Source: Robertmurraya korlensis NBRC 107688 (GTDB lineage Bacteria > Bacillota > Bacilli > Bacillales > Cytobacillaceae). Taken from it: a stretch of 64,000 bases of DNA. The stretch lies in the NCBI RefSeq assembly GCF_001591645.1, contig NZ_BCVH01000003.1:217216-281215 (forward strand). The letters run 5' to 3'. The notes beneath the pieces are model-generated. The model was not told where the DNA came from. It did no database searches and saw nothing but the letters and a program-made list of their open reading frames with translations. Shown here piece after piece: positions 33,497-41,733 of the stretch (position 1 is its first letter; each line of letters starts with the position of its first letter). The position numbers were made by a program, and so were the translations under genes.

Positions 33497-35617
33497 ATGA
33501 CAGTGAATAATAGTGAAAACAAACAGCTGGTGTTAAAGGGACAAGTACGAATACAAATTCCCGACATTCGAACGAAGCCAGTTGAGCATGCCATCCAGAT
33601 ATTAATCAGAGATTTTGAAGCCGTATTGGGAGAGAAGCCCAAGCTGGTCATTGGACCTGAAAAAGAGGCGGAAATTTGTATCCGAATAGCTGAAGAATCG
33701 GAACGTCCCGAGACGTTTGAGTTTCGATTTCATTCAAATGAAAAAAATTCCTGGATGGATATCGTTGGACATGATGAGTTGGGAATGGTTTACGGCATTT
33801 TGGAATTCAGCAGAAAATGGTTGGGGATACAGCCGTTCTGGTTTTGGATGGATCAATCCATCGTGAAGCATACAAAAATAGAGATTCCATGTATTGATTT
33901 TGTCTCCCCCACGCCTAAGGTTCGTTACCGTGGTTGGTTTGTGAATGACGAAGTGTTTCTGATTGGGTGGAAGGACCCATATCCACCTTCGAAAGAGGTG
34001 TGGGAGCCCGTCTTTGAAGCGTTGCTGCGGTGTGGAGGCAATATGGTGATTCCGGGAACGGACTTGCCGAGAAATGGAATTCATTATGAGGTTGCCACTG
34101 ACATGGGCCTATGGGTGACCCATCATCATGCCGAGCCACTGGGGGCAGAAATGTTTTTACGCGCTTTTCCGGGAAGAAAAGCTAGCTATCAGGAGGAGCC
34201 GGAACTATTTGAGAGCCTATGGCAGGAGGCAATCGAAGAACAAAAGGATAAGAAAATTATTTGGGTGCTTTCGTTCCGAGGCCAAGGTGATAAGCCTTTC
34301 TGGGAGGACGACCCGACCTTCGATACGTCGGAAAAACGTGGGGCGATGATCAGCAAGGTGATTAGAAAGCAGTATGACATGATTAGTAGTGCTGTACGAA
34401 ATCCTGTTTATTGTGTAGCGCTATATGGTGAAATAGCAGAGTTATATAAAGGCGGCTATGTGGAACTGCCTGGTGACGTTATTAAGATTTGGGCCGATAA
34501 CGGCTATGGGAAGATGGTTTCCCGCCGACATACGAATATGAATCTACGAGTTCCGTCGCTTCCGGGGCCCGGTGATATAGGGAAACATGGTTTGTACTAC
34601 CATGTAACCTTCCATGATCTGCAGGCTTCCAATCATTTGACGATGTATCCAGGACCGGCTTCTTTCATCAAACAGGAAATTGAATCCGCTCTTAATGCTG
34701 GAGCAGATGAATATTTGCTTCTGAACTGTGGCAATATTCGTCCACATGTTTATGCGCTTGATCTGATTCGAGAGTTGTGGAGCAAGGGGGCGGTTGACGT
34801 TGATGAGCATTTAAGTCACTTCCTAAGCCGTTATTATTCCTCGAATCAAGAGGAGTTGAAGGAACTCTACAGAAGCTACAGTGAAGCGGCTATACCATAC
34901 GGACCCCATTCCGACGACTTAGCCGGAGACGAGTACTATCACCACCCGGCAAGAAAAATCATCGGTCATTGGCTGCAAGGGAAAGGACATCAACCCGATT
35001 CGAGATTGTTCTGGGCTGTAGGAGATGTTCCTTTTGATGAGCAAGTGAAGGCGTTCGAGAAGCTGATGGAGCATGGCATTCAGAAATGGGGAGCTTGGCT
35101 TAAGCGGTGTGATGAGGTTCTATCGAATTTTTCTGATGTCACTGATAAGCGAAGGGGAATGGACCATTTGCAGTTTCACGGGGCACTCCATTTATCTGGA
35201 TGCGAAGGGTTTTACTGGTTGTGCCGCTCTTACAGAGAGTATGGTGCCAAGCGTTACCCGCTAGCATTTGTCTATGCGTCCGAATCCCTATGGTGCTATG
35301 AAAAGGGACTAGAAGTTTTGCGAGATTCCGAGCATGGAAAATGGAATCGGTTTTACCAAGCCGATTGGCTCACAAATATTAAGAGTACGGTTTCCAATGT
35401 AGACACCCTCAGACGGTACTTGCGCATGCAAGGCGATAGTCCTGATTTTTTCTTATGGTATAAGGAATATCTTATGCCAGAAACAGAGAAGTATATTTAT
35501 TTGGAAAATACCCATCGTAACCCACTATCAGATGATGATCTTGCTAGAGGATTGAAGGAATATTTTCAGAAAGAGGGACCCTTTCATCATTTACTAGGAT
35601 TACGGTCTGTGTTGTGA
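33497..35617 (+). CDS. GH115-like alpha-glucuronidase
   Basis: Cytoplasmic protein of 706 residues resembling xylan alpha-1,2-glucuronidases of family GH115. It has an N-terminal alpha/beta domain like that shared by GH67/GH115/GH20 enzymes (ending MVYGILEFSRKWLGI), then the barrel entry VRYRGWFVNDE and W-P/E-rich segments EVWEPVFEALLRCGGNMVIPGT and THHHAEPLGAEMF, and a helical C-terminal part. It is clearly shorter than most GH115 enzymes (800-1000 residues), so the C-terminal domains are reduced. The start ATG is behind GGGGAGGGTG. Neighbours uxuA and uxuB support release of glucuronate. Family assignment is by eye. Confidence 0.65.
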   Translation: MTVNNSENKQLVLKGQVRIQIPDIRTKPVEHAIQILIRDFEAVLGEKPKLVIGPEKEAEICIRIAEESERPETFEFRFHSNEKNSWMDIVGHDELGMVYGILEFSRKWLGIQPFWFWMDQSIVKHTKIEIPCIDFVSPTPKVRYRGWFVNDEVFLIGWKDPYPPSKEVWEPVFEALLRCGGNMVIPGTDLPRNGIHYEVATDMGLWVTHHHAEPLGAEMFLRAFPGRKASYQEEPELFESLWQEAIEEQKDKKIIWVLSFRGQGDKPFWEDDPTFDTSEKRGAMISKVIRKQYDMISSAVRNPVYCVALYGEIAELYKGGYVELPGDVIKIWADNGYGKMVSRRHTNMNLRVPSLPGPGDIGKHGLYYHVTFHDLQASNHLTMYPGPASFIKQEIESALNAGADEYLLLNCGNIRPHVYALDLIRELWSKGAVDVDEHLSHFLSRYYSSNQEELKELYRSYSEAAIPYGPHSDDLAGDEYYHHPARKIIGHWLQGKGHQPDSRLFWAVGDVPFDEQVKAFEKLMEHGIQKWGAWLKRCDEVLSNFSDVTDKRRGMDHLQFHGALHLSGCEGFYWLCRSYREYGAKRYPLAFVYASESLWCYEKGLEVLRDSEHGKWNRFYQADWLTNIKSTVSNVDTLRRYLRMQGDSPDFFLWYKEYLMPETEKYIYLENTHRNPLSDDDLARGLKEYFQKEGPFHHLLGLRSVL

Positions 35618-35640
35618 TACTTATTCTTTATAGAAATAAA

Positions 35641-35654
35641 TGTAAACACTTACA
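35641..35654 (+). promoter_or_regulatory. cre-like palindrome before the binding protein
   Basis: TGTAAACACTTACA forms a palindrome (AATGTAA-ACAC-TTACATT) 25 bases before the binding-protein start. It fits a CcpA/LacI-type operator, but the central CG is replaced. Confidence 0.45.
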
Positions 35655-35678
35655 TTATCTCGAAGGGGGCTTCCATTC

Positions 35679-36980
35679 ATGAGAAAAGGGATACTTTCAT
35701 TGCTTACTCTTATTCTATTTTTTTCATTAGTCGCTTGTAGTAGTACAACAGGTCAGAATCAGTCTAATTCGGATGAAAAAGACGACAAGGATAAAAAGGT
35801 TACTCTCCGTGTAGCCTGGTGGGGAAATCAGCCAAGACATGATTATACTCTAAAAATCATTGAACTTTATGAGAAAGAGAATCCTAACGTAAAGATCGAG
35901 CCTGAATACGCTAGCTGGGATGATTATTGGAAGAAGATGGCTCCACAAGCGGCAGCCAACCGACTTCCAGACGTAATCCAAATGGATCTTTCCTATATTA
36001 CGGAGTACTCAACGAACAACCAATTAGCCGATTTAACACCCTTCTATGGGAAGGAAATTGACACTTCAGACCACAGTGAAAACTTTCTTAATGGCGGAAA
36101 AATTGACGGTAAATATTACGGACTAACGGCCAGTATGGTCGCTCTCAGTTATCAATATGACCCTGAAGTATTAAAGAAAATCGGCATGGACAAAATCCCA
36201 TCTGACTGGACATGGGATGATTATAAAGCAATGGGGGAAAATGCAAGTGCAGCCGGCGTGTACATTGATAATGGTCCAGGTAGTGCTCCGGATGTATTGT
36301 TCAACTATTATTTACGAACAAAAGGTCAAAGACTTTACAGTGAAGATGGCACGGCCTTGGGTTATAAGGAAGACAAATATTTTGTAGAGTATTTTACAGT
36401 GTATTCCGATATGGTCAAAAATAAATCGATCTTATCACCTGACGCTATTGCTCAAGTTAAGGGACTTGAAGATAATCCGGTGGTTAAACAAGAATCTATT
36501 GGTATTGTTCAATGGGCTAGTCAGTTGTTAGGGCTCCAACAAGTAGCCAATCGCCCGCTTGAAATCTCTGGATTACCGGGACCGGATACGGACAAAGGAT
36601 TATTTATTAAACCAGGAATGTTCTGGTCCATGGCTAATAGTTCAGAAAATAAATCAGAAGCAGCCAAATTTATTGACTTCATGACAAATAATATAGAGGC
36701 AAATAAATTAATGCTTGGGGATCGCGGGATTCCTGGATCTCCAAAAGTCCAAGAAGCATTAGTTCCATTACTGACTCCCGTCCAAAAACAGATCTTCGAT
36801 TATGTAGCTTGGGCGGAAAACAACAGTTCCGCATTCCATGGTCCTGATCCAGCAGGAGCAGGTGAAGTTATCAACCTTTTAAAGAACTTTGCTGATCAAA
36901 CGGCCTTTGGAGTGGTAACACCAGAAGAGGCGGCAAAACAATTCAGACAACAGGCGGAAGCCGTTTTGGGTCAAAATTAG
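35679..36980 (+). CDS. ABC sugar-binding lipoprotein without permeases
   Basis: Solute-binding lipoprotein of the CUT1 family, 433 residues, lipobox LVAC, then an acidic linker and the domain start VTLRVAWWGNQPRHDYTLKI. Further family features are NPNVKIEPEYASWDDYWKKM, RLPDVIQMDLSYI and EAAKFIDFMTNN. It lies inside the glucuronate locus, but no permease genes follow; the next genes are uxuA and uxuB. Either the importer is elsewhere or this protein serves another transporter. The ribosome site GAAGGGGG precedes ATG. A strong hairpin follows within the gene run. Confidence 0.9.
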   Translation: MRKGILSLLTLILFFSLVACSSTTGQNQSNSDEKDDKDKKVTLRVAWWGNQPRHDYTLKIIELYEKENPNVKIEPEYASWDDYWKKMAPQAAANRLPDVIQMDLSYITEYSTNNQLADLTPFYGKEIDTSDHSENFLNGGKIDGKYYGLTASMVALSYQYDPEVLKKIGMDKIPSDWTWDDYKAMGENASAAGVYIDNGPGSAPDVLFNYYLRTKGQRLYSEDGTALGYKEDKYFVEYFTVYSDMVKNKSILSPDAIAQVKGLEDNPVVKQESIGIVQWASQLLGLQQVANRPLEISGLPGPDTDKGLFIKPGMFWSMANSSENKSEAAKFIDFMTNNIEANKLMLGDRGIPGSPKVQEALVPLLTPVQKQIFDYVAWAENNSSAFHGPDPAGAGEVINLLKNFADQTAFGVVTPEEAAKQFRQQAEAVLGQN

Positions 36981-37010
36981 AAATAATCCCTAACTGATTG
37001 GCTAGTAAGA

Positions 37011-37060
37011 TAAGATTCTATCTCTCCCGACTCGGGAATGGAGATAGAATCTTAATTTTT
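37011..37060 (+). terminator. Terminator between binding protein and uxuA
   Basis: Perfect 14-bp outer stem (37011-37024 with 37041-37054) with an inner CCCG/CGGG stem, then AATTTTT. It is placed inside the gene run, so it either separates two transcripts or limits uxuA/uxuB expression. Confidence 0.85.
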
Positions 37061-37108
37061 ACGTCGATTAGAGGTTTCTAAGAAGAATAATAATAAGGAG
37101 TGATTAAC

Positions 37109-38206
37109 ATGCAAATGACGTTTCGATGGTATGGTGAGGAAAATGATACGATTACTTTAAAACAGATTCGTCAGATTCCAGGAGTGAAAGGGGTCGTCTG
37201 GGCACTTCATGATGTGCCCGTCGGCGAAGTTTGGCCCGTTGAACGTATAGAAGAAGTGGTCAACCAAGCCAAGAAATACGACTTGCATACTGAAGTGGTG
37301 GAGAGCGTTAATATTCATGAGGATATCAAGCTCGGATTACCTTCAAGAGACAACTATATTAAAGCTTATAAACAAACTCTTAGGAATTTAAGCAAATTTG
37401 GAATCAAAGTAGTTTGCTATAATTTCATGCCTGTATTTGATTGGTTCCGAACGGACCTGTTTAAAGAAGCGGAGGATGGCAGTACTGCGTTGTATTTCGA
37501 TGCAAAAAAAGTCCTCTCTCTGACACCTGAAGAGGTGGTCAAAAATATGGAAGAAAACACAAATGGGTTAACGCTTCCTGGTTGGGAACCTGAAAGATTA
37601 AGAGATTTAACACATTTATTCGAGCTTTATAAGCATGTGACGGAAGAGGAGCTCCTTGAAAATTTGACCTATTTTTTAAAGGAGATTTGCCCTATTGCTG
37701 AAGAATGCGGTATAAAGATGGCAATCCATCCGGATGATCCTCCATTTTCGATCTTTGGATTACCAAGGATTGTGAAAAACAAGCAGGACATTCAAAATGT
37801 GTTGCGTGCTGTTGAAAGCCCTTCGAATGGTTTCACCTTTTGCTCGGGTTCCTTAGGAGGTAGTTTAAGTAACGATGCAATTGATATTGCTAGAACATTC
37901 GCTAGCCAAATTCTGTTTGCTCATATCCGCAATGTGAAGCATGTTGGTGACGGCAGTTTTATTGAATCCTCCCATCTAACAGAAGATGGTTCCATCCCAA
38001 TTACCGGAATTATCAAGGCTCTATTTGAGAATGGCTTTGACGGATATATCCGTCCGGATCATGGCAGACATATTTGGGATGAAGTGTGTCGACCTGGATA
38101 TGGCTTGTATGATCGCGCTTTAGGAGTTATGTATTTACTAGGTGCTTGGGATACAAATGTATTAATGAATAATGAGTTTCCTAGTGTTCTCCAAAATGCC
38201 AAATAG
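37109..38206 (+). CDS. uxuA: Mannonate dehydratase
   Basis: Converts D-mannonate to 2-keto-3-deoxy-gluconate in glucuronate catabolism; about 365 residues, cytoplasmic. Family signatures: MTFRWYGEENDTITLKQIRQ, GVVWALHDVPVGEVW, VCYNFMPVFDWFRTDL, metal-site segments KMAIHPDDPPF and FCSGSLGGSLSND, and the ending IRPDHGRHIWDE...RPGYGLYDRALG. The start is ATG 37109, nine bases after AAGGAGTG; an upstream in-frame codon at 37100 overlaps the site. It is followed after about 50 bases by uxuB. Confidence 0.95.
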   Translation: MQMTFRWYGEENDTITLKQIRQIPGVKGVVWALHDVPVGEVWPVERIEEVVNQAKKYDLHTEVVESVNIHEDIKLGLPSRDNYIKAYKQTLRNLSKFGIKVVCYNFMPVFDWFRTDLFKEAEDGSTALYFDAKKVLSLTPEEVVKNMEENTNGLTLPGWEPERLRDLTHLFELYKHVTEEELLENLTYFLKEICPIAEECGIKMAIHPDDPPFSIFGLPRIVKNKQDIQNVLRAVESPSNGFTFCSGSLGGSLSNDAIDIARTFASQILFAHIRNVKHVGDGSFIESSHLTEDGSIPITGIIKALFENGFDGYIRPDHGRHIWDEVCRPGYGLYDRALGVMYLLGAWDTNVLMNNEFPSVLQNAK

Positions 38207-38258
38207 AAGCTGCCTTTAAAACCAAAGGAACCTAATAAATGAAAATGGGGTAATCGGA

Positions 38259-39884
38259 TTGCTACGATTAGGAAAAAAAGAGATCAATTCACAAAAAGAC
38301 AGATTTGCCGCACTTGGCATTAAGACACCAGAGTATGATTTTGAAACGGTTTGGGATGCGACGAAAAGTAATCCTGTTTGGCTGCATTTTGGTGGAGGGA
38401 ATTTATTCAGAGCCTTCCACTCGGTTCTTCAGCAACAATTAATTGAAAGTAATGAGACAAATAAAGGGATTATCGTCGTATCCACCTCTAGTGGAGACTT
38501 GGTTGAAAAAGTTTATCATCCTCATGATAATTTAAGTTTACATGTTGTCATGAAAGCAGATGGATCATTGGGGATGGAAGTGATTGCTAGCGTGGCTGAA
38601 AGTATTTCAACTAATCGTGGTCCCGAATCGTGGGAGCGTCTAAAAGAAATATTTTGCAATCCATCTCTTCAATTCACCACATTTACAATTACGGAAAAAG
38701 GCTATGACTTAAAAGACCTCGCGGGAGATATCCGGGCAACGGTGAAAGAAGAGGTTGAACAAGGACTTGGAAATCCCAAGCATACGATGGTAATGGTGGC
38801 AGCACTGCTATACGAACGGTATCAAAATGGGAAAGCTCCTTTAGCCTTAGTGAGTACAGATAACTTCTCTCGTAATGGAGATAAGCTGAAAGAGGCCATT
38901 TTAACCGTAGCTACTGTTTGGGAGGAAAGGGGCTTTGTCGAAAAAGGTTTTATTGATTACCTTAACGACGAAACAAAAATTACCTTTCCTTGGAGTATGA
39001 TTGATAAAATAACGCCTCTTCCTTCAAAAAGTGTTGCGGACCGATTAACAGCCATTGGATATGGAAGTGCGGAACTGGTTCATCCTAAACCGAATGGTGC
39101 TCCAATCGCTCCTTTTGTGAATTCAGAGGAAGTGGGATATCTGGTTATTGAAGACCGGTTCCCGAATGGACGTCCAGCTTTGGAAAAAGTGTGCGTGTAC
39201 TTTACTGAACGACAAGTCGTTGATCAGGTGGAAAGAATGAAGGTATGTACTTGTTTGAATCCGCTTCATACCGCATTGGCTATCTTTGGCTGCCTGCTTG
39301 GTTATACCTCTATTGCTCTTGAAATGAGAGATGAAGATCTAAAAGCCTTGGTTGAAAAAATAGGCTATGAGGAAGGAATGAAAACAGTAACCGATCCGGG
39401 AATCATTGATCCGATGAATTTTATAAAAGAAGTGATAGAAGTACGTTTGCCAAATCCTTATAACCCGGATACGCCTCAACGGATTGCAACGGATACTTCA
39501 CACAAGCTAGCGATTCGTTTTGGAGAGACGATCAAATCGTATGTGGAAAGAGATGACCTCCATGTCAATGAGTTAACCTTTATTCCGTTAACGATTGCGG
39601 CATGGCTCCGTTACTTGTTGGGGGTAGACGATGATGGAAATACTATGGAGCTTAGCCCAGACCCTCTTATAGAGGAATTGCAATCTTATCTCTCTAAGGT
39701 TGAATTTAGGCATCCGGAAACTGTAAATAATCATCTACACTCCATTCTTTCAAACGAAAGAATTTTTGGGGTTAACTTAATTGAAATGGGAATAGGAGAT
39801 AAAATTAAAGGATTTTTCAAGCTCCTTATTAGAGGTCCGGGTGCAGTGAGAAATACCTTAAATAGAGAGCTATTTGGAGAATGA
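38259..39884 (+). CDS. uxuB: Fructuronate reductase (mannonate oxidoreductase)
   Basis: NAD-dependent polyol/hexuronate dehydrogenase of the mannitol dehydrogenase family, 541 residues, interconverting D-fructuronate and D-mannonate. Visible: a nucleotide-binding N-terminal half starting WLHFGGGNLFRAF, the LVSTDNFSRNGDKLKEA motif and the catalytic Lys region (ITPLPSK...). A long helical C-terminal domain contains CTCLNPLHTALAIFGCLLGY. The start is TTG 38259 behind GGGG. Together with uxuA it forms the lower glucuronate pathway; the isomerase uxaC and the kdgK/kdgA genes are not in the window. Confidence 0.93.
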   Translation: MLRLGKKEINSQKDRFAALGIKTPEYDFETVWDATKSNPVWLHFGGGNLFRAFHSVLQQQLIESNETNKGIIVVSTSSGDLVEKVYHPHDNLSLHVVMKADGSLGMEVIASVAESISTNRGPESWERLKEIFCNPSLQFTTFTITEKGYDLKDLAGDIRATVKEEVEQGLGNPKHTMVMVAALLYERYQNGKAPLALVSTDNFSRNGDKLKEAILTVATVWEERGFVEKGFIDYLNDETKITFPWSMIDKITPLPSKSVADRLTAIGYGSAELVHPKPNGAPIAPFVNSEEVGYLVIEDRFPNGRPALEKVCVYFTERQVVDQVERMKVCTCLNPLHTALAIFGCLLGYTSIALEMRDEDLKALVEKIGYEEGMKTVTDPGIIDPMNFIKEVIEVRLPNPYNPDTPQRIATDTSHKLAIRFGETIKSYVERDDLHVNELTFIPLTIAAWLRYLLGVDDDGNTMELSPDPLIEELQSYLSKVEFRHPETVNNHLHSILSNERIFGVNLIEMGIGDKIKGFFKLLIRGPGAVRNTLNRELFGE

Positions 39885-39980
39885 AATGCTCCTGTAATCC
39901 TCGACTCTGTAACAAGAGTGATATACCCTGTTTTTTCACTATATATCGAAGTCTAAGCAATAAAAAACGCCAAAAAGGAT

Positions 39981-40394
39981 TTGGCTTTCTCTTTGGCAGG
40001 CATCTTATATGATAATGAAAATCTTCCTGAACCTATCCCTATTCAAAGCCATCATCTTTCCAAAGGGATGGAATTAATTGATGTAGAAACATCGTTTGAG
40101 CCGTATGCCGACGAAATACAGGAGTATGTAAAAGGACGCCATTGGCATATTGGCTATTATGATAAAGAAACTGAGGATTATATAGAAGCCATTGTGTTTA
40201 AAAACGATCAAGGAATGTGGGATATCTTTTATGAGGATTTTCCTGAGGAAGAGGAACTTAAATCTTATCATACCCCTGACAAAAGTCCTGAGTTACCAGA
40301 CCATAAATTCCTCTTTACCGTCAAATTATTTTCCGAAGCAGAGGAGAAATTTAGTCAATTTGTTGAAGATGTGATTTTAAAGCGTTCTAGTTAA
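39981..40394 (+). CDS. Hypothetical acidic protein
   Basis: Acidic soluble protein of about 137 residues from TTG 39981, or about 108 from ATG 40068; neither start has a well-spaced ribosome site. The conserved-looking part is YVKGRHWHIGYYDKETEDYIEAIVFKNDQ and WDIFYEDFPEEEELKSYHTP, with a C-terminal amphipathic helix (SEAEEKFSQFVEDVILKRS). I do not recognise the family. It stands between the glucuronate locus and the ketoacyl-synthase pair. Confidence 0.5.
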   Translation: MAFSLAGILYDNENLPEPIPIQSHHLSKGMELIDVETSFEPYADEIQEYVKGRHWHIGYYDKETEDYIEAIVFKNDQGMWDIFYEDFPEEEELKSYHTPDKSPELPDHKFLFTVKLFSEAEEKFSQFVEDVILKRSS

Positions 40395-40464
40395 AACCAA
40401 AGGAAAATTGAAGGGAAATTAGCAGGTGTTTTTATTACAGATTGGCGACGTATAGCGAAGTGTG

Positions 40465-40493
40465 TTGTAATATGTCGAATTACCTCATATAAT
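40465..40493 (+). promoter_or_regulatory. Sigma-A promoter of the KAS/GGDEF-EAL operon
   Basis: TTGTAA (40465-40470), 17-base spacer, perfect TATAAT (40488-40493), about 48 bases before the ATG. TTACCTCA in the spacer (40480-40487) is the exact complement of TGAGGTAA at the ribosome site (40530-40537). Confidence 0.7.
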
Positions 40494-40540
40494 ATATTTT
40501 TATAGATTAATATAAAAATTTATAATAATTGAGGTAAATA

Positions 40541-41722
40541 ATGGACAGAATTGTCATAACAGGTTATGGAGTGAAAGCTCCTGGTGTTAGTAATATAAAT
40601 GAAATGAAAGATGTTTTAGAACAGGGGATTTGTACCCAAGAAATCCTTCATGGTCGAGGGAGTAACGGCTCTAATATCGTATGTGGAGTTGTTCATGAAG
40701 ATTTGAATCTGATTTCTGGACAAAATTATAAAAGGTATCCACGTGTCGCTCAGTTGGGCATTGCAGCAGCTGAAGAGGCTTATCAGATGGCCAACTTACG
40801 CAATGATGACTTTGCGCGTGTTGCCGTTATTATGGGTACATCTGGTGGGGGAATTTTAGACGTTGAAAAGTTCTCTAACCATGGTAGTAATCTTAGAAAA
40901 GTGCCTATTCAATATGTTCCAATAGGAGATCCACATACATTATCTTCTGGAATAACGAAGCATCTTGGAATTAATGGTCAGGCTTATACCATCTCTACTG
41001 GTTGTACCGCAAGCCTAGATGCAATCCTTATGGGTAAACTAATGTTAGAAGCTGGTCACGTAGATATATGTATCGTTGGCGGCTCAGATGCTCTTTTAAG
41101 TGATTGGATTACCTATGGGTTTTTAAAGACGGGTGCAATTGCTGAAAATGTGGAGATAGAAGAAACGGGGGTTCCGTTTTCTGTGGCTCATAACGGTTTT
41201 GTTAAATCAGAGGGTGCTGCAGTTGTGATCTTGGAACGGAAGAAAGATGCGGAGGCACGAGGTACTAAGATATGGGGACAAGTGAGGGGAGTGGCTTCTA
41301 ACAATGAGGCTCTTTCTATGTTACAGTCCGACCCAACAGGAACCTTGATGACAGCTGCTTTAAAAAGTGCAATAGGCGATACCATCCCTACCTATGTAAA
41401 TAGTCAAGCGCTGGGTTTAAAACAAAATGATAAGATTGAGTACATTACACATACAAATCTTTTTGGATCCTCCATCCCTATTACCTCCATAAAAGGAATG
41501 ACCGGGCATACCTTTGGTTCCATGGGAGCAATCCAAGTTGTCTCTTCAATCATAAGTATGGAATACGGATTTATCCCACCTACCATTAAGACGAGTGGAG
41601 ACGGGTTTCATGACTTGCCAATCGTTTTCGAGACGAAGTATCAAAATGTCGAAAGTGTGGCTATAACGAATCATGGGGTTAGCGGAAATAATACTTGCTT
41701 GTTAATTACAAAAGAAAATTGA
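40541..41722 (+). CDS. FabF-like beta-ketoacyl synthase, atypical active site
   Basis: Thiolase-fold condensing enzyme of the ketoacyl-ACP synthase I/II family, 393 residues. The nucleophile Cys155 is in STGCTASLD, the conserved Lys318 and second His323 are in IKGMTGHTFGSMGA, and the end GVSGNNTC matches GFGGxNxx. The first catalytic His, normally in VNAHGTGT, is replaced: the segment reads YVNSQALGLKQND with Gln289 at that position. That should impair malonyl decarboxylation, so the enzyme may be specialised or use another acyl donor. It is followed after 11 bases by a GGDEF-EAL protein, so the two are cotranscribed. No ACP or other biosynthetic gene is adjacent. Confidence 0.87.
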   Translation: MDRIVITGYGVKAPGVSNINEMKDVLEQGICTQEILHGRGSNGSNIVCGVVHEDLNLISGQNYKRYPRVAQLGIAAAEEAYQMANLRNDDFARVAVIMGTSGGGILDVEKFSNHGSNLRKVPIQYVPIGDPHTLSSGITKHLGINGQAYTISTGCTASLDAILMGKLMLEAGHVDICIVGGSDALLSDWITYGFLKTGAIAENVEIEETGVPFSVAHNGFVKSEGAAVVILERKKDAEARGTKIWGQVRGVASNNEALSMLQSDPTGTLMTAALKSAIGDTIPTYVNSQALGLKQNDKIEYITHTNLFGSSIPITSIKGMTGHTFGSMGAIQVVSSIISMEYGFIPPTIKTSGDGFHDLPIVFETKYQNVESVAITNHGVSGNNTCLLITKEN

Positions 41723-41733
41723 GGAAATAAACG

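Noticed and set aside
33734..34810. Long frames on the minus strand inside the GH115-like gene
   Set aside because: They are antisense shadows of a gene with good codon pattern and a ribosome site, and have no ribosome sites themselves.
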